Source of the DNA: Halopseudomonas aestusnigri
Lineage (GTDB): Bacteria > Pseudomonadota > Gammaproteobacteria > Pseudomonadales > Pseudomonadaceae
Direction: 5' to 3'
NCBI RefSeq assembly: GCF_002197985.1
Contig: NZ_NBYK01000006.1
Span: 113,106-177,105 of the forward strand
Length of the DNA stretch: 64,000 nt
The position numbers and the translations under genes are program-made. Position 1 is the stretch's first letter. The number at the start of each line of letters is the position of its first letter. Of the stretch, positions 52,925 to 64,000 are shown piece by piece. Under the pieces are notes generated by a model, which saw only the letters and a program-made list of their open reading frames with translations, did not search any database and was not told the origin of the DNA.

Positions 52925-53503
52925 ATGAACCCGACGGACCCGGTACGCTGTGGATGGTGCAGCGATGACCCTGTGTATCAGCGTTATCACGACGAAGAAT
53001 GGGGCGTGCCCTGCCGGGATGCCGGCAGCCTGTTTGAGATGCTCATGCTGGAGGGGTTTCAGGCCGGGTTGTCGTGGATCACGGTGCTGCGCAAGCGTGA
53101 GCACTATCGGCAGGTCTATCGCGACTTCGATATCGCCTTTATGGCCAACCAGAGCGATGACGAGCTGCATGCATTGCTGCAGGATCCTGGGATCATTCGC
53201 AACCGGCTCAAGGTGTACGGTGCCCGGCGCAACGCCCGTGCCTGGCAGCGGTTGTGCGCCGACCATGATCCGGTCGACTGGCTCTGGCAGTTCGTCGGCG
53301 GCCAGCCGCTGATCCGTCATGCGGCTACCCTGAGCGAGATTCCAGCACAGACCGCCGAGGCGAAGGCGATGAGCAAGGCGTTGCAGAAGGCCGACTTTAC
53401 CTTCGTCGGGCCGACCATCTGCTATGCCTTTATGCAGGCGACCGGGATGGTCATGGATCACACTGCCGATTGCCACTGCTACCCGGCCCTGGCTGCAGGC
53501 TGA
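52925..53503 (+). CDS. tag: DNA-3-methyladenine glycosylase I
   Basis: A 192-residue base-excision repair enzyme removing 3-methyladenine. Family features are RCGWCSDDPVYQRYHDEEWGVP, LFEMLMLEGFQAGLSWITVLRKRE, VGPTICYAFMQATGMVMDHTADCHC with the zinc-binding Cys/His set. ATG 52925 follows GGAGCAAGG. In Pseudomonas tag also lies between glyQ and an LpxL-like gene. Confidence 0.96.
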   Translation: MNPTDPVRCGWCSDDPVYQRYHDEEWGVPCRDAGSLFEMLMLEGFQAGLSWITVLRKREHYRQVYRDFDIAFMANQSDDELHALLQDPGIIRNRLKVYGARRNARAWQRLCADHDPVDWLWQFVGGQPLIRHAATLSEIPAQTAEAKAMSKALQKADFTFVGPTICYAFMQATGMVMDHTADCHCYPALAAG

Positions 53504-53571
53504 CCCGGGTTCTCGCCCTGCCCGCCCGTGCGGCTTACAATGGCCGCTGATTCATTGTTCGGAGCATTGCC

Positions 53572-54459
53572 GTGGAGCGGTTGAAAGGCGCCCTCATCGT
53601 TGGATTTCTCAGGCTGTTTGCCCGGTTGCCCTTTGGCGTCGCGCAGCGTCTTGGCGCGTTCGCGGGCTGGCTGATGTGGAAGCTGCCGAACCGCTCGCGT
53701 GACGTCACCCGGATCAACCTCAGTCACTGCATGCCGGAATTGGGCGAGGCCGAGCTGAATGATCTGGTCCGCCGAACGCTGCTTGATACCGGCCGCAGTT
53801 TTGCCGAGAGTGCTTGCGCCTGGATGTGGTCACCGCACAAGACGGTCGGGCTGATCAGGGAAGTCGAAGGGGAGCATTTGCTCACCGAAGCACTGGCAGC
53901 CGGCAAGGGCGTGGTCGCGATTACCAGCCACCTGGGTAACTGGGAAGTGCTCAACCACTGGTACTGCCTGCGCGCCAAGCCCATCATCTTCTACCGCCCG
54001 CCCAAGCAGAAGGCGGTTGATGACCTGCTCAAGCGCCAGCGCACCCAGCTGGGCAACAAGGTCGCTGCCTCGACCCGTGAGGGCATCATCAGTGTCATGC
54101 GCGAAGTGCGTCGCGGTGGCGCGGTGGGTATTCCGGCCGATCCGGAGCCGGCGCTCAAGAGCGGTGTGTTTGTTCCGTTCTTTGCAACCCAGGCACTGAC
54201 CAGCAAGTTTGTCCCCAACCTGCTCAAGGGAAGCGAAGCGCAGGCGCTGTTTTTCCATTGTGTACGGCTGCCCGACAACAGCGGTTTCAAGGTGATTCTG
54301 GAGGCGGCGCCAGAGGCGCTTTACAGTCAGGACGAGTACGAGGCCGTGGCCTGCATGAGCGCCGTGATTGAGCGCTATGTGCGCAGTTGGCCCAGCCAGT
54401 ACATGTGGAGTATGAAGCGGTTCAAAAAACGGCCTGCCGGGGAAAAACGCTGGTATTAA
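53572..54459 (+). CDS. Lipid A late acyltransferase, LpxL/HtrB family
   Basis: A 295-residue membrane-bound enzyme adding a secondary acyl chain to lipid A. The N-terminal hydrophobic region is followed by the catalytic motif SHLGNWE (HxxxxE). IIFYRPPKQK, GGAVGIPADPEPA and FVPFFATQALTS fit the family, as does the terminal YMWSMKRFKKRP. GTG 53572 has GGAG seven bases upstream. Chain specificity (laurate or other) is not told by sequence. Confidence 0.9.
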   Translation: MERLKGALIVGFLRLFARLPFGVAQRLGAFAGWLMWKLPNRSRDVTRINLSHCMPELGEAELNDLVRRTLLDTGRSFAESACAWMWSPHKTVGLIREVEGEHLLTEALAAGKGVVAITSHLGNWEVLNHWYCLRAKPIIFYRPPKQKAVDDLLKRQRTQLGNKVAASTREGIISVMREVRRGGAVGIPADPEPALKSGVFVPFFATQALTSKFVPNLLKGSEAQALFFHCVRLPDNSGFKVILEAAPEALYSQDEYEAVACMSAVIERYVRSWPSQYMWSMKRFKKRPAGEKRWY

Positions 54460-54532
54460 AGTGATCACCAGCCTGTGCTAGGGTGCACAGGTTGCTGCGT
54501 TACAGGCCTGGCCTGGTGCAGATGGGTGCAAT

Positions 54533-54871
54533 ATGACTGATGTGGGGGAAGGGATGGCCAACCAACGACAACACCCGCGAACACAGATGAAGGCGCAGAT
54601 CCGTATCTGGCACCAGTCCTTTGGCGATATTCTGGCGTACACCCGTGACCTGTCCGACGGCGGTGTCTTCGTCGAACACCCGCTGATGGGAGAGCTGAGC
54701 AACGGCGACGAGGTCACCGGGCAGGTTCAGGGTATGCCCTTTGAGGCACCTGTTCTGCGCATGCAGGTGCAGCGAGCGGTGCCCGGTGAAGGTGCCGGCA
54801 TGGCCTTTCTCGGCGAGGCTGACGAGGTCAGCGACGCCAGAACATCGGCGACAGCAGCACCAGCAGAGTGA
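54533..54871 (+). CDS. Small PilZ domain protein
   Basis: A 112-residue single-domain PilZ protein. The c-di-GMP contacts RQHPR (RxxxR) and DLSDGG (DxSxGG) are both present, so binding is expected. In Pseudomonas a PilZ gene stands at the same place relative to tag and trkA. Its last 44 bases overlap the 3' end of trkH on the other strand. ATG 54533 is taken; ATG 54554 is a possible later start. Confidence 0.85.
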   Translation: MTDVGEGMANQRQHPRTQMKAQIRIWHQSFGDILAYTRDLSDGGVFVEHPLMGELSNGDEVTGQVQGMPFEAPVLRMQVQRAVPGEGAGMAFLGEADEVSDARTSATAAPAE

Positions 54872-56276
54872 AGACCTCCAGGCGGCCCAGCAGCATGGCG
54901 AAACTCAGTACCCATTTCACCCCGCTTTCCAGGTTGCCGTAGTGCACCGCCACCTCGCCCAGCCCCGGGCCGAGGTTGTTGATGCACGCCGTCAGCGCCG
55001 AGAACGCGGTGACAAAGTCCAGACCGGTCCCGAGCAGGATCAGGAACAGCATCGCGAAGGCAAAGACGTACACCGCACAGAACCCCCACACTGCTTCCAC
55101 TACCCGGTCAGGTACCGGGCTGTCGCCCAGCTTGACTGGGAATACTCCGTGCGGGTGCAGCAGTCGCTTGATTTCCCGCGATCCCTGCTTGTACAGCAGC
55201 AGCACACGAATCACCTTCATACCGCCACCGGTCGAGCCGGCACAGGCGCCGATAAAGCTGGCGTACAGCAGCAGGTAGGGCAACAGGGTCGGCCAGCTTG
55301 AGAAGTCGGTTACACCGAAGCCGGTGGTGGTAGCAATCGAAACGGTTTCGAATGCGGCAAAGCGTACCGAGGTCCAGACATCATGGTGCTGGTAATGCAC
55401 CAGCACGGCGAAACAGATGATGAACAGTGCCAGCAGGATCAGCACGTAGGCGCGGCACTCCGGGTCCTGCCAGTAGTTCTTCAGCGAGCGGTAGCGCCAG
55501 GCGAGAAAGTGCAGGGCGAAGTTGATGCCGGAAATCAGCATGAACAGGATGCAGATCGACTCGATCAGTGGGCTGTTGTAGTAGCCGATGCTGGCGTCGT
55601 GGGTCGAGAACCCGCCGATGGCGACGGTGGAGAAGCTGTGACCGATGGCGTTGAACAGGTCCATGCCGGCGGCCCAGTAGGCCAGTGCACAGGCGACGGT
55701 CAGGCCGGCATAGATAAACCAGAGCACCTTGGCCGTCTCGGCGATGCGTGGGGTCAGCTTGTTTTCCTTCAGCGGCCCCGGCATCTCGGCGCGGTACAGC
55801 TGCATTCCACCAACACCCAGCATCGGCAGGATCGCCACCGCCAGCACGATGATCCCCATACCGCCAAACCATTGCAGCTGCTGGCGGTAATACAGCAGCG
55901 CCCGTGGCAGGGTATCGAGCCCGGTGATCACGGTGGCGCCGGTGGTAGTCAGGCCGGAGAAGGACTCGAACACCGCATCGGCCACGGTCAGGTCAGGTGT
56001 TTCCAGCAACCACAGTGGCACCGCACCGAACAGGCCGAGAACCAGCCAGAACAGAACGGTAATCAGGTAGCCATCGCGGGTGCGCAGCTCGTTGCGTCGG
56101 CCACGCACTGGCAACCAGATCAGGGTGCCGGCAATCAGGGTAATGACGAAGCCGCTGAGGAAGGCGTTCATCGCCTCCTCGTGGTAGTACCAGCCAACCC
56201 CTGCCGCCGGCAGCATGCTGGTGGAAAAGAGCATCAGCAAAATGCCGATGATGCGCTGTATCTGTGGATACTGCAT
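54828..56276 (-). CDS. trkH: Trk potassium uptake transporter TrkH
   Basis: A 482-residue membrane channel of four helix-loop-helix repeats. Selectivity-filter-like segments include SGLTTTGATVITGLDTLPRALLYYRQQLQWFGGMGIIVLAV, GHSFSTVAIGGFSTHDASIGYYNS, TVSIATTTGFGVTDFSSWP and SALTACINNLGPGLG. It takes up K+ under control of TrkA, whose gene lies 13 bases upstream in the same operon. Confidence 0.95.
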   Translation of the reverse strand: MQYPQIQRIIGILLMLFSTSMLPAAGVGWYYHEEAMNAFLSGFVITLIAGTLIWLPVRGRRNELRTRDGYLITVLFWLVLGLFGAVPLWLLETPDLTVADAVFESFSGLTTTGATVITGLDTLPRALLYYRQQLQWFGGMGIIVLAVAILPMLGVGGMQLYRAEMPGPLKENKLTPRIAETAKVLWFIYAGLTVACALAYWAAGMDLFNAIGHSFSTVAIGGFSTHDASIGYYNSPLIESICILFMLISGINFALHFLAWRYRSLKNYWQDPECRAYVLILLALFIICFAVLVHYQHHDVWTSVRFAAFETVSIATTTGFGVTDFSSWPTLLPYLLLYASFIGACAGSTGGGMKVIRVLLLYKQGSREIKRLLHPHGVFPVKLGDSPVPDRVVEAVWGFCAVYVFAFAMLFLILLGTGLDFVTAFSALTACINNLGPGLGEVAVHYGNLESGVKWVLSFAMLLGRLEVFTLLVLLSPMFWRR

Positions 56277-56289
56277 GCTGCGAGGCGCC

Positions 56290-57663
56290 TCAGAAGAAGG
56301 TCAGGCCGACCTGGAACAGACGCTCCACATCGCGGATATATTTCTTGTCGATCACGAACAGGATGACATGGTCATCGGATTCGATCACGGTCGAGTCGTG
56401 GGCAATCAGCACCTCGTCGTCGCGGACGATGGCGCCGATAGTGGTACCCGGCGGCAGATCAATCTGACCGATCGACTTGCCGACCACCTTGGAAGAGCGT
56501 GCGTCGCCGTGGGCAACTGCCTCGATGGCTTCTGCCGCGCCGCGGCGCAGCGAGTAGACGTTGACGATGTCACCCCGGCGCACGTGCGTCAGCAGGGTGC
56601 CGATGGTTGCCTGCGAGGGTGAGATGGCAATATCGATCTCGCCGCCCTGCACCAGGTCGACGTAGGCCGGGTTGTTGATCAGCGTCATGACCTTGCGTGC
56701 GCCGAGACGCTTGGCCAGCATCGACGACATGATGTTGGCTTCGTCGTCGTTGGTAATGGCGCAGAAGATGTCGACGTCTTCGATATTCTCTTCGATCAGC
56801 AGCTCGCGGTCCGACGCGCTGCCGTGCAGTACCACGGTGCGGTCCAGGGTCTGTGACAGATAGTCTGCTCGGGTCTTGCTGGCTTCGATGATCTTCACCT
56901 GATAGCGGCTCTCGATGGCCTCGGCCAGCCGCTCGCCGATATTGCCGCCACCGGCAATGACCACGCGTTTGTGGGTCTTCTCGACCCGTCGCAGCTCGCT
57001 CATCACCGCCCGGATATCGCGGGTGGCAGCGATGAAGAACACCTCGTCGTCGGCCTCGATGATGGTATCGCCCTTGGGAATGATCGGGCGGTCCTTGCGG
57101 AAAATCGCCGCTACCCGCGTATCGACACCGGGCATGTGCTGGCGCAGAAAGCGCAGTTCCTGACCCACCAGCGGGCCGCCGTAGTAGGCGCGCACGGCGA
57201 CCAGCTGAGCCTTGCCCTCGGCAAAATCGAGCACCTGCAGCGCACCGGGGGTCTCGATCAGCCGTTTGACGTAATTGGTAACCACCTGCTCCGGGCTGAT
57301 CAACACGTCGATCGGCACCGCCTCGTTATGGAACAGACCGCCGCGGGTCAGGTAGGCGGATTCCCGTACGCGGGCGATCTTGGTCGGAGTCCGGAACAGG
57401 GTGTAGGCCACCTGGCAGGCGATCATGTTGGTCTCGTCACTGCTGGTAACCGCAATCAGCATGTCGGCATCATCGGCGCCGGCCTGACGCAGCACGGTCG
57501 GGAAGGAGCCCTTGCCCTGTACCGTGCGGATATCCAGCCGGTCACCCAGCTCGCGCAGGCGCGCGGTGTCGGTGTCGATCACGGTGATGTCGTTGGCTTC
57601 GCTGGCCAGCTGCGCTGCCAGGCTGCCGCCGACCTGGCCGGCACCGAGAATGATGATCTTCAT
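56290..57663 (-). CDS. trkA: Trk system regulatory subunit TrkA
   Basis: A 457-residue cytoplasmic protein with two tandem RCK units. The first nucleotide site is [14 protein letters not shown], the second [13 protein letters not shown], each followed by a TrkA-C domain. It gates TrkH according to NAD(H)/ATP. ATG 57663 ([13 protein letters not shown]) is the family start; its ATGA overlaps the rsmB stop. Confidence 0.96.
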   Translation of the reverse strand: MKIIILGAGQVGGSLAAQLASEANDITVIDTDTARLRELGDRLDIRTVQGKGSFPTVLRQAGADDADMLIAVTSSDETNMIACQVAYTLFRTPTKIARVRESAYLTRGGLFHNEAVPIDVLISPEQVVTNYVKRLIETPGALQVLDFAEGKAQLVAVRAYYGGPLVGQELRFLRQHMPGVDTRVAAIFRKDRPIIPKGDTIIEADDEVFFIAATRDIRAVMSELRRVEKTHKRVVIAGGGNIGERLAEAIESRYQVKIIEASKTRADYLSQTLDRTVVLHGSASDRELLIEENIEDVDIFCAITNDDEANIMSSMLAKRLGARKVMTLINNPAYVDLVQGGEIDIAISPSQATIGTLLTHVRRGDIVNVYSLRRGAAEAIEAVAHGDARSSKVVGKSIGQIDLPPGTTIGAIVRDDEVLIAHDSTVIESDDHVILFVIDKKYIRDVERLFQVGLTFF

Positions 57664-58994
57664 GCCGCAGACTCCCTGTTCTTCTGTTGCGGGCTGGCGC
57701 TGAGTTTGATCAGGCGGGCCAGATAAAATCCGTCGTGGCCATCGGCCTGCGGCAGCAGCTGGCGGCCGCACGGCTGGGCAACCCCGTAGTCACCGCCGAT
57801 ATCCAGCAGCCGTGCCCCGGGCTCGCGGGCGAGGAAGGCCTCGATCACGCGGGTATTCTCGTCCGGCAGTACCGAGCAGGTGGCATAGACTAGAATGCCG
57901 CCCACCTCCAGCGTAGGCCAGAGCGCGTCCAGCAGCTCACCCTGCAGCGCAGCCAGCGGGGCAATATCGGCCGAGGTGCGGGTCAGCTTGATATCCGGGT
58001 GGCGCCGGATCACCCCGGTGGCCGAACACGGGGCGTCCAGCAGGATACGCTGGAAGGGCGTGCCATCCCACCATTGTTCGACAGCGCGGCCGTCGGCGGC
58101 GATCAGTGTGGCGTTCAGGCGCAAGCGGTCGAGGTTCTCCTCTACCCGCTTCAGTCGCGCCGGCTCCAGGTCCAGCGCGACTACTTCGCTCAGGTCTGGC
58201 TGTTGTTCGAGAATCTGGCAGGTCTTGCCGCCAGGGGCGCAGCAGGCATCCAGCACCCGCAGCCCCGGCTTGAGGTCCAGCAATGGTGCCGCCAGCTGAG
58301 CGGCCTCGTCCTGCACGCTGACCAGCCCGTCGGCAAAGCCCGGCAGCAGGTTGACGTCGCAGGGTGTTGCGAGCTGAATGCCGACGGCGCTGAACGGGCA
58401 GGCGCTGGCGCCAATACCGGCGTCAGCCAATTGCTGCAGATAGGCGTCGCGGCTCAGGCGGCGTTGATTGACCCGCAGGGTCATCGGCGGATGCAGGTTG
58501 TTGGCGCTGGTGATGGCATCGAGCTGATCCGGCCAGGCGCGTTGCAGGCGCTTGTACAGCCAGCCCGGATGCGCACAACGCTGGGAGGGTGACGTGTCGA
58601 CCGCCGCCAGAAGCGCTTCGCCCTCACGCTGAACCCGGCGCAGCACTGCGTTGAGCAGGCCCTTGGCCCAGGGCTTGTCGAGGCTGACCGCTGCGTTGAC
58701 GGTTTCGGCGATGGCCGCATGGGCCGGAATGCGCAGATACAGCAGTTGATACAGGCCAACCAGCAGCAGCGCGTGCAGGTCCTGATCGGTCGGCTTCATC
58801 GGCTTGTTCAGCAGTTCGCGGGCCAGCCCTTCCAGGCGGTTGTACCAGCGCGCCGTGCCGAAGGCCAGCTCCTGAACCAGACCCTGATCGCGCGGCGCGA
58901 CGGCCTTGAGTTGCGCCGGCAGACTGCCGCCGAGCGAAGCCTTTCCGGCCAGCACGGCGGCCAAGGCGCGGGCGGCTGCCGCGCGGGCATTCAC
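57660..58994 (-). CDS. rsmB: 16S rRNA (cytosine967-C5)-methyltransferase RsmB
   Basis: A 444-residue enzyme. An N-terminal NusB-like domain (about 1-140) is joined to the methyltransferase: [16 protein letters not shown] (SAM site), [19 protein letters not shown] with the catalytic PC motif, and [13 protein letters not shown] with the second Cys. Overlaps with fmt (ATGA upstream) and trkA (ATGA downstream) couple the three genes. Confidence 0.96.
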   Translation of the reverse strand: MNARAAAARALAAVLAGKASLGGSLPAQLKAVAPRDQGLVQELAFGTARWYNRLEGLARELLNKPMKPTDQDLHALLLVGLYQLLYLRIPAHAAIAETVNAAVSLDKPWAKGLLNAVLRRVQREGEALLAAVDTSPSQRCAHPGWLYKRLQRAWPDQLDAITSANNLHPPMTLRVNQRRLSRDAYLQQLADAGIGASACPFSAVGIQLATPCDVNLLPGFADGLVSVQDEAAQLAAPLLDLKPGLRVLDACCAPGGKTCQILEQQPDLSEVVALDLEPARLKRVEENLDRLRLNATLIAADGRAVEQWWDGTPFQRILLDAPCSATGVIRRHPDIKLTRTSADIAPLAALQGELLDALWPTLEVGGILVYATCSVLPDENTRVIEAFLAREPGARLLDIGGDYGVAQPCGRQLLPQADGHDGFYLARLIKLSASPQQKNRESAA

Positions 58995-59944
58995 TGACCG
59001 TTACCCAGCAAAAGCCCGGGCGCAAACTGATCGCGGCGGGCGTTATACAGATCGGCAAAGGCCAGCGGCTTGCCGCCGGGCAGCTGCAGCCGGGTCAGGC
59101 GCAGCGCGCCCTCGCCGCAGGCTACCAGCAGCCCTCGCTTCTCGCAGGCCAGCACCTGACCGGGCGTGCCCTGCCCGTCGGCCAGCTCGGCGGTCCAGAC
59201 CTTGAGCGGCTTGCCGTCAAACTGGGCGTGGGCCAGCGGCCAAGGATTGAAGGCGCGGATCAGGCAGTCCAGTTCGCTGGCCGGGCGTTGCCAGTCAATC
59301 GCCGAGACCTGTTTGTTCAGCTTGTGGGCGTAGGTAGCCAGGGCGTCGTCCTGCACCTCGCCGTGCAAGGTGCCCGCCGCCAGCCCTTCGATGGCCTTAA
59401 GCACTGCGGGCGGACCCAGTTCGGCCAGTCGGTCATGCAGGCTGCCACCGGTGTCCGTGGCGCTGATCGGCGTGGTGACCTTGAGCAGCATCGGTCCGGT
59501 ATCCAGCCCGGCTTCCATCTGCATCACGGTTACGCCGGTTTCGCTGTCACCCGCTTCGATCGCGCGCTGTATCGGCGCCGCGCCGCGCCAGCGCGGCAGC
59601 AGCGAGGCATGGCTGTTGATGCAGCCCAGGCGCGGAATATCGAGCACCGCCTGCGGCAGGATCAGACCGTAGGCCACCACCACCAGCAGATCGGGCCTGA
59701 GGTCGGCCAGCGCCTGCTGGTCTGCCGGGTCACGCAGCCGTTCAGGTTGCATTACCGGCAGGCCATGCTCGAGCGCGAGCGTCTTGACCGCACTCATCGC
59801 CAGTTTCTGGCCGCGGCCGGCGGGCCGGTCGGGCTGCGTGTAGACGGCCACGATATTCAGCCCGGCATCAATCAGCGCCTGCAGATGGGCGGCGGCAAAG
59901 TCCGGTGTTCCGGCAAAAACGATACGTAGGTCGGTCGGCTTCAT
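58991..59944 (-). CDS. fmt: Methionyl-tRNA formyltransferase
   Basis: A 317-residue enzyme formylating initiator Met-tRNA. The catalytic region reads [35 protein letters not shown] with the Asn-His-Asp set; [14 protein letters not shown] opens it. ATG 59944 (MKPTDLRIV) is the usual start; the longer frame is unsupported. It lies downstream of def, with a terminator-like hairpin between. Confidence 0.96.
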   Translation of the reverse strand: MKPTDLRIVFAGTPDFAAAHLQALIDAGLNIVAVYTQPDRPAGRGQKLAMSAVKTLALEHGLPVMQPERLRDPADQQALADLRPDLLVVVAYGLILPQAVLDIPRLGCINSHASLLPRWRGAAPIQRAIEAGDSETGVTVMQMEAGLDTGPMLLKVTTPISATDTGGSLHDRLAELGPPAVLKAIEGLAAGTLHGEVQDDALATYAHKLNKQVSAIDWQRPASELDCLIRAFNPWPLAHAQFDGKPLKVWTAELADGQGTPGQVLACEKRGLLVACGEGALRLTRLQLPGGKPLAFADLYNARRDQFAPGLLLGNGQ

Positions 59945-59960
59945 GGGAGTCCGTAAAGAA

Positions 59961-59982
59961 AAGGCTTGCCGAAGCAAGCCTT
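59961..59982 (-). terminator. Hairpin between def and fmt
   Basis: AAGGCTTGC (59961-59969) and GCAAGCCTT (59974-59982) pair around CGAA; on the minus strand it is followed by TTTTCTTT. It would partly terminate the def transcript or act as an RNA processing site. Confidence 0.6.
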
Positions 59983-59999
59983 GTTAATTCGCTGGCAAA

Positions 60000-60512
60000 T
60001 CAGGCCTGAGCCTGGCTGCGATGGATTTTCTCCAGTTTCTTGCGAATGCGGTCACGCTTGAGGTTGGACAGGTAATCCACAAACAGCTTACCGTTCAGGT
60101 GGTCGCACTCGTGCTGGATACAGACGGCAAGCAGACCCTCATAGACCTCGTCGAACGGGTTGCCGTCACGATCAAGTGCCTTGACCCTGACCCGCTCCGG
60201 GCGTTCTACGTTTTCGTAGAAACCTGGCACCGACAGACAGCCTTCCTGCATCTGCTCGAGGTCGTCGGTCAGTGGCTCCAGCTCGGGATTGATGAATACG
60301 CGTGGCTCGGACCTGTCCTCGGACAGATCAATGACGACGACCCGCTCGTGTACATTGACCTGCGTTGCAGCAAGGCCGATACCGGGCGCGTCGTACATGG
60401 TCTCGAACATATCGTCGACGAGCTGCTGGATTCTGGCGTCCACGGCGGTGACCGGCTTGGCTATGGTGCGTAGCCGCGGGTCGGGAAACTCCAGTATGTT
60501 GAGAATAGCCAT
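60000..60512 (-). CDS. def: Peptide deformylase
   Basis: A 170-residue iron enzyme removing the formyl group from new proteins. All three motifs are seen: [38 protein letters not shown] and [18 protein letters not shown] (the HExxH motif reads HECDH). It is divergent from tsaP. Confidence 0.97.
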   Translation of the reverse strand: MAILNILEFPDPRLRTIAKPVTAVDARIQQLVDDMFETMYDAPGIGLAATQVNVHERVVVIDLSEDRSEPRVFINPELEPLTDDLEQMQEGCLSVPGFYENVERPERVRVKALDRDGNPFDEVYEGLLAVCIQHECDHLNGKLFVDYLSNLKRDRIRKKLEKIHRSQAQA

Positions 60513-60651
60513 AGGGGTTTGTACCGCTTTGTCTGGAACAAATCTAAATTGTGCTGCTAAGATTATGAGCAGCTTGGAATTTAAGCGGGTCTGGCGTGTG
60601 GGAGCACGATTCGACCTGGATGCTGGCCTCTATAATAAAGGGATTCGTGTC

Positions 60652-61677
60652 ATGAGGAAAACACTACTCGGCCTCGTGTTGCTCGCGGCGAGCGTATGGG
60701 TGCAGGCGCAAGAGTCTGTTCTCAGGGAGGATCACCCGGACAGCTACACCGTGGTCAAGGGCGACACGCTATGGGATATCTCCGGGCGCTTTCTCAGCCT
60801 GCCCTGGAAATGGCCGGAAATCTGGCATGCAAACCCGCAGATTGCCAACCCCCACCTGATCTATCCGGGCGATATCATTTCGCTGGTGTACATTGATGGC
60901 CAGCCGCGGCTGATGCTCAACCGTGGTAACGGCGGCACCATCAAGCTGTCGCCGCAGGCGCGGGTCAAACCGATCGCCGAGGCGATCCCGTCCATCCCGC
61001 TGGATGCCATCAACGCGTTCCTGCGTGCAGGCCGGGTAGTCGAAGATGAAGCCGCCATCGAGATGGCGCCCTACATCATCGGCGGTGAGGCGGAAAGCGT
61101 GGTGCTGGGTGCGGGCAGCAAGGTCTACGCCCGTGGCGACTTTTCCGACAATGTGCCGGCATACGAGATCTATCGCCGTGGCAAGACTTATGTCAATCCC
61201 GAAACTGGCGAGCTGCTGGGCATTCACCTGCAGGAAATCGGCAATGGAACCGTATCGGCCGTCGAAGATGATATTGCGACTGTCAACGTGACCCGTAGCC
61301 GTCAGGAAGTGCTGGTCAATGACCGTCTGCTGGAGTCCGAAGAGCGCGCGGTAGCGTCGACCTTCTTCCCCAGCGAGCCGAGCCAGGAAATCAACGGCCT
61401 GATCATGGATGTGCCCAACGGCGTGACCCAGATCGGTCAGTATGACGTGGTGCTGCTCGACAAGGGCGAGCGTGACGGTCTGGAGATTGGCAACGTGCTG
61501 GCCATCTACAAGCGCGGCGAGATTGTGCGCGACCGCGTGCGCAACGAGCGAGTGCAGCTGCCCGCCGAGCGTGCCGGCCTGCTGATGGTGTTCCGTGTCT
61601 ACAACAAGATGAGCTACGGCATCGTGTTGCAGGCCAGCCGCCAGATGGCGATTCTCGACGAGATTCGTAACCCCTGA
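60652..61677 (+). CDS. tsaP: LysM domain peptidoglycan-binding protein, TsaP-like
   Basis: A 341-residue periplasmic protein. MRKTLLGLVLLAASVWVQA is a signal peptide; a LysM domain follows (YTVVKGDTLWDISGRFL to NPHLIYPGDIISLVY, about residues 32-82), then a FlgT-like C-terminal region. Place between def and dprA and the LysM layout match TsaP, which anchors the type IV pilus secretin ring to peptidoglycan. ATG 60652 gives the signal peptide. A TATAAT (60631-60636) just upstream is a likely -10 box. A terminator follows. Confidence 0.87.
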   Translation: MRKTLLGLVLLAASVWVQAQESVLREDHPDSYTVVKGDTLWDISGRFLSLPWKWPEIWHANPQIANPHLIYPGDIISLVYIDGQPRLMLNRGNGGTIKLSPQARVKPIAEAIPSIPLDAINAFLRAGRVVEDEAAIEMAPYIIGGEAESVVLGAGSKVYARGDFSDNVPAYEIYRRGKTYVNPETGELLGIHLQEIGNGTVSAVEDDIATVNVTRSRQEVLVNDRLLESEERAVASTFFPSEPSQEINGLIMDVPNGVTQIGQYDVVLLDKGERDGLEIGNVLAIYKRGEIVRDRVRNERVQLPAERAGLLMVFRVYNKMSYGIVLQASRQMAILDEIRNP

Positions 61678-61693
61678 CGGGGAATGCACTGCC

Positions 61694-61715
61694 AAGGCCG
61701 CCTTCGGGCGGCCTT
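61694..61715 (+). terminator. Intrinsic terminator after tsaP
   Basis: AAGGCCGCC (61694-61702), TTCG, GGCGGCCTT (61707-61715) form a perfect stem with a stable tetraloop, followed by GTTGTTT. Confidence 0.82.
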
Positions 61716-61755
61716 GTTGTTTCAACTGTTGACCCTTTCTGATCAAGGATGATCC

Positions 61756-62868
61756 ATGCTTACCGACCTGTCCGCCGAGCGGCAGGCCTGGTTGGAGCTG
61801 ATGCTGCTCGACGGCGTTGGCCCCCGCTTTTTCCAGCGCTTGCGCTCGCATGCCGTCTCCCCGTCCGATTTCATGGCCGCCGATCTGTCCGCATTGGCCG
61901 ATCTTGGTGTCCCACCGGCTGTGCTGGCCAGCCTGCGATGCTGGCGCGCGGGTGATTCTGTGCTGCGCGAGCGGCTCGCCCTGGCGCTTGACTGGCAGCA
62001 GCAGGATGGCTGCCATCTGCTGTTTCTGGATGATGCGGACTACCCGCCGCTGCTGGCGTCGATCAGCGACCCGCCGCCGCTGCTGTTTGTACGCGGCCGG
62101 ATCGAGGTGCTGCATGACCCGCAGATTGCCATGGTCGGCACCCGCCATCCGAGCCCGCTGGGTGCGGAAACCGCCCGGCAGTTTGCCCGCGAGTTTTGCC
62201 GCGCCGGGCTGACGGTCACCAGCGGCATGGCGCTGGGTGTGGATGGCGCCTGCCATCAGGGCGTACTGGATGCCGGCGGTCAGACGGTTGCGGTCTGGGG
62301 TACGGGTCTTGAGCGCTGCTATCCGCGCCGGCACCGCAAGTTAGCCGAGGCCATTGTCGACGCTGGCGGAGCGCTGGTCTCCGAGCTGTGGCCTGACAGC
62401 GAACCGCATCCAGCCCAGTTTCCGCGGCGTAATCGCATCATCAGCGGTTTGAGTCTGGGTACGCTGGTGGTCGAGGCCAGCCTCAACAGTGGCTCATTGA
62501 TCACCGCGCGCATGGCGCTGGAGCAGAACCGCGAAGTATTTGCCATGCCCGGCTCGATTCACAATGTGCAGGCCCGTGGTTGCCACCGCTTGCTGCGTGA
62601 AGGGGCCTGCCTGGTTGAGCAGGTTCAGGATGTGCTGGATGCCCTGAAAATACCGCTTGCCACAGCGCTTGAGGCGGCTGAAAAGCCGGTTACAGACGCG
62701 CCCGACTCACCGCTATGGCGCTGGCTGGGGTTTGATCCGGTCAGCCCCGACTGGCTGGCCCAGCACTCCGGGCTGGGTATGTCCGAGGTGCTGCAGCAAC
62801 TGCTGGAGCTGGAACTGGCTGGGCAGGTGCTGGTGGCCGCCGGTGGCTATTGTCGCCGCCAGCCTTGA
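61756..62868 (+). CDS. dprA: DNA-processing protein DprA
   Basis: A 370-residue protein that binds incoming single-stranded DNA and loads RecA in natural transformation. An N-terminal helical domain, the Rossmann core ([81 protein letters not shown]) and a C-terminal winged helix are present. AAGGATG precedes ATG 61756. Confidence 0.95.
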   Translation: MLTDLSAERQAWLELMLLDGVGPRFFQRLRSHAVSPSDFMAADLSALADLGVPPAVLASLRCWRAGDSVLRERLALALDWQQQDGCHLLFLDDADYPPLLASISDPPPLLFVRGRIEVLHDPQIAMVGTRHPSPLGAETARQFAREFCRAGLTVTSGMALGVDGACHQGVLDAGGQTVAVWGTGLERCYPRRHRKLAEAIVDAGGALVSELWPDSEPHPAQFPRRNRIISGLSLGTLVVEASLNSGSLITARMALEQNREVFAMPGSIHNVQARGCHRLLREGACLVEQVQDVLDALKIPLATALEAAEKPVTDAPDSPLWRWLGFDPVSPDWLAQHSGLGMSEVLQQLLELELAGQVLVAAGGYCRRQP

Positions 62869-62921
62869 GTGCCGGGCCGGGCTCGGCTACTGTCGCAGCA
62901 ATCAACTTAGGTGGAGTTCAC

Positions 62922-64000
<1,079 letters not shown>

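Noticed and set aside
60769-62334. Minus-strand frame of 521 codons over tsaP and dprA
   Set aside because: It crosses two well-supported genes and a terminator and shows no known domain.

Overview
The window looks like the replication-origin region of a gammaproteobacterium of the Pseudomonadaceae. The dnaA-dnaN-recF-gyrB block is flanked on one side by rpmH-rnpA-yidD-yidC-mnmE, mnmG-rsmG-parA-parB and the complete atpIBEFHAGDC operon followed by glmU. On the other side lie plsC, gmhB, glyS/glyQ, tag, lpxL-type, PilZ, trkH/trkA, rsmB, fmt, def, tsaP, dprA, tsaC and hemF. This is the order I know from Pseudomonas chromosomes. Moderately high GC and parS sites of the pseudomonad type agree. 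A Halopseudomonas-like species is my guess from gene content and is not proven. No IS element, prophage, CRISPR array, tRNA or rRNA was seen.

Layout. 1-7,600: a foldback sequence at the edge, an acyl-CoA dehydrogenase divergent from a TetR regulator, then a large MHYT/PAS hybrid histidine kinase followed by an HD-GYP response regulator and a DUF3299 protein. 7,700-12,500: an alpha/beta hydrolase, trmO, a GGDEF diguanylate cyclase, a DUF3301 protein, a parS site, a CobW-type GTPase and a small Cys-rich exported protein. 12,480-16,540 (minus strand): DUF192, YcgR-like PilZ, cfa, glmU. 16,740-23,860: the ATP synthase operon. 24,150-28,400: parB, parA, rsmG, mnmG. 28,990-33,700 (plus strand): a codB / PucR-type regulator / codA cluster plus an MFS exporter, lying between mnmG and mnmE. 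33,700-37,630: mnmE, yidC, yidD, rnpA, rpmH. 37,630-38,230: oriC. 38,230-44,400: dnaA, dnaN, recF (with two parS sites) and gyrB. 44,450-64,000: a PilU-like ATPase, lipid and heptose genes, glycyl-tRNA synthetase, a short threonine dehydratase with its own attenuator, an MscS channel, FKBP, tag, an acyltransferase, trkHA, the rsmB-fmt-def translation cluster, tsaP, dprA, tsaC and the start of hemF.

Main observations. (1) The region upstream of mnmG carries four DnaA-box-like sites whose relative spacing (100, 18 and 62 bases between successive box starts) is exactly that of oriC upstream of dnaA, 9.2 kb away: a second, paralogous origin-like module in the same orientation. (2) Upstream of the threonine dehydratase gene there is a complete transcription-attenuation leader: promoter, a Thr/Ile-rich 21-codon peptide (or an 11-codon internal version), competing hairpins and an intrinsic terminator. 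(3) ParB sites lie in recF (twice) and upstream of the CobW gene, with a degenerate copy on the hemF start codon. (4) A cytosine salvage cluster interrupts the mnmE-mnmG neighbourhood, and a terminator-like hairpin stands just before codB. (5) Cyclic-di-GMP genes are concentrated here: one synthase, one HD-GYP phosphodiesterase candidate and two PilZ receptors, together with two type IV pilus-associated genes.
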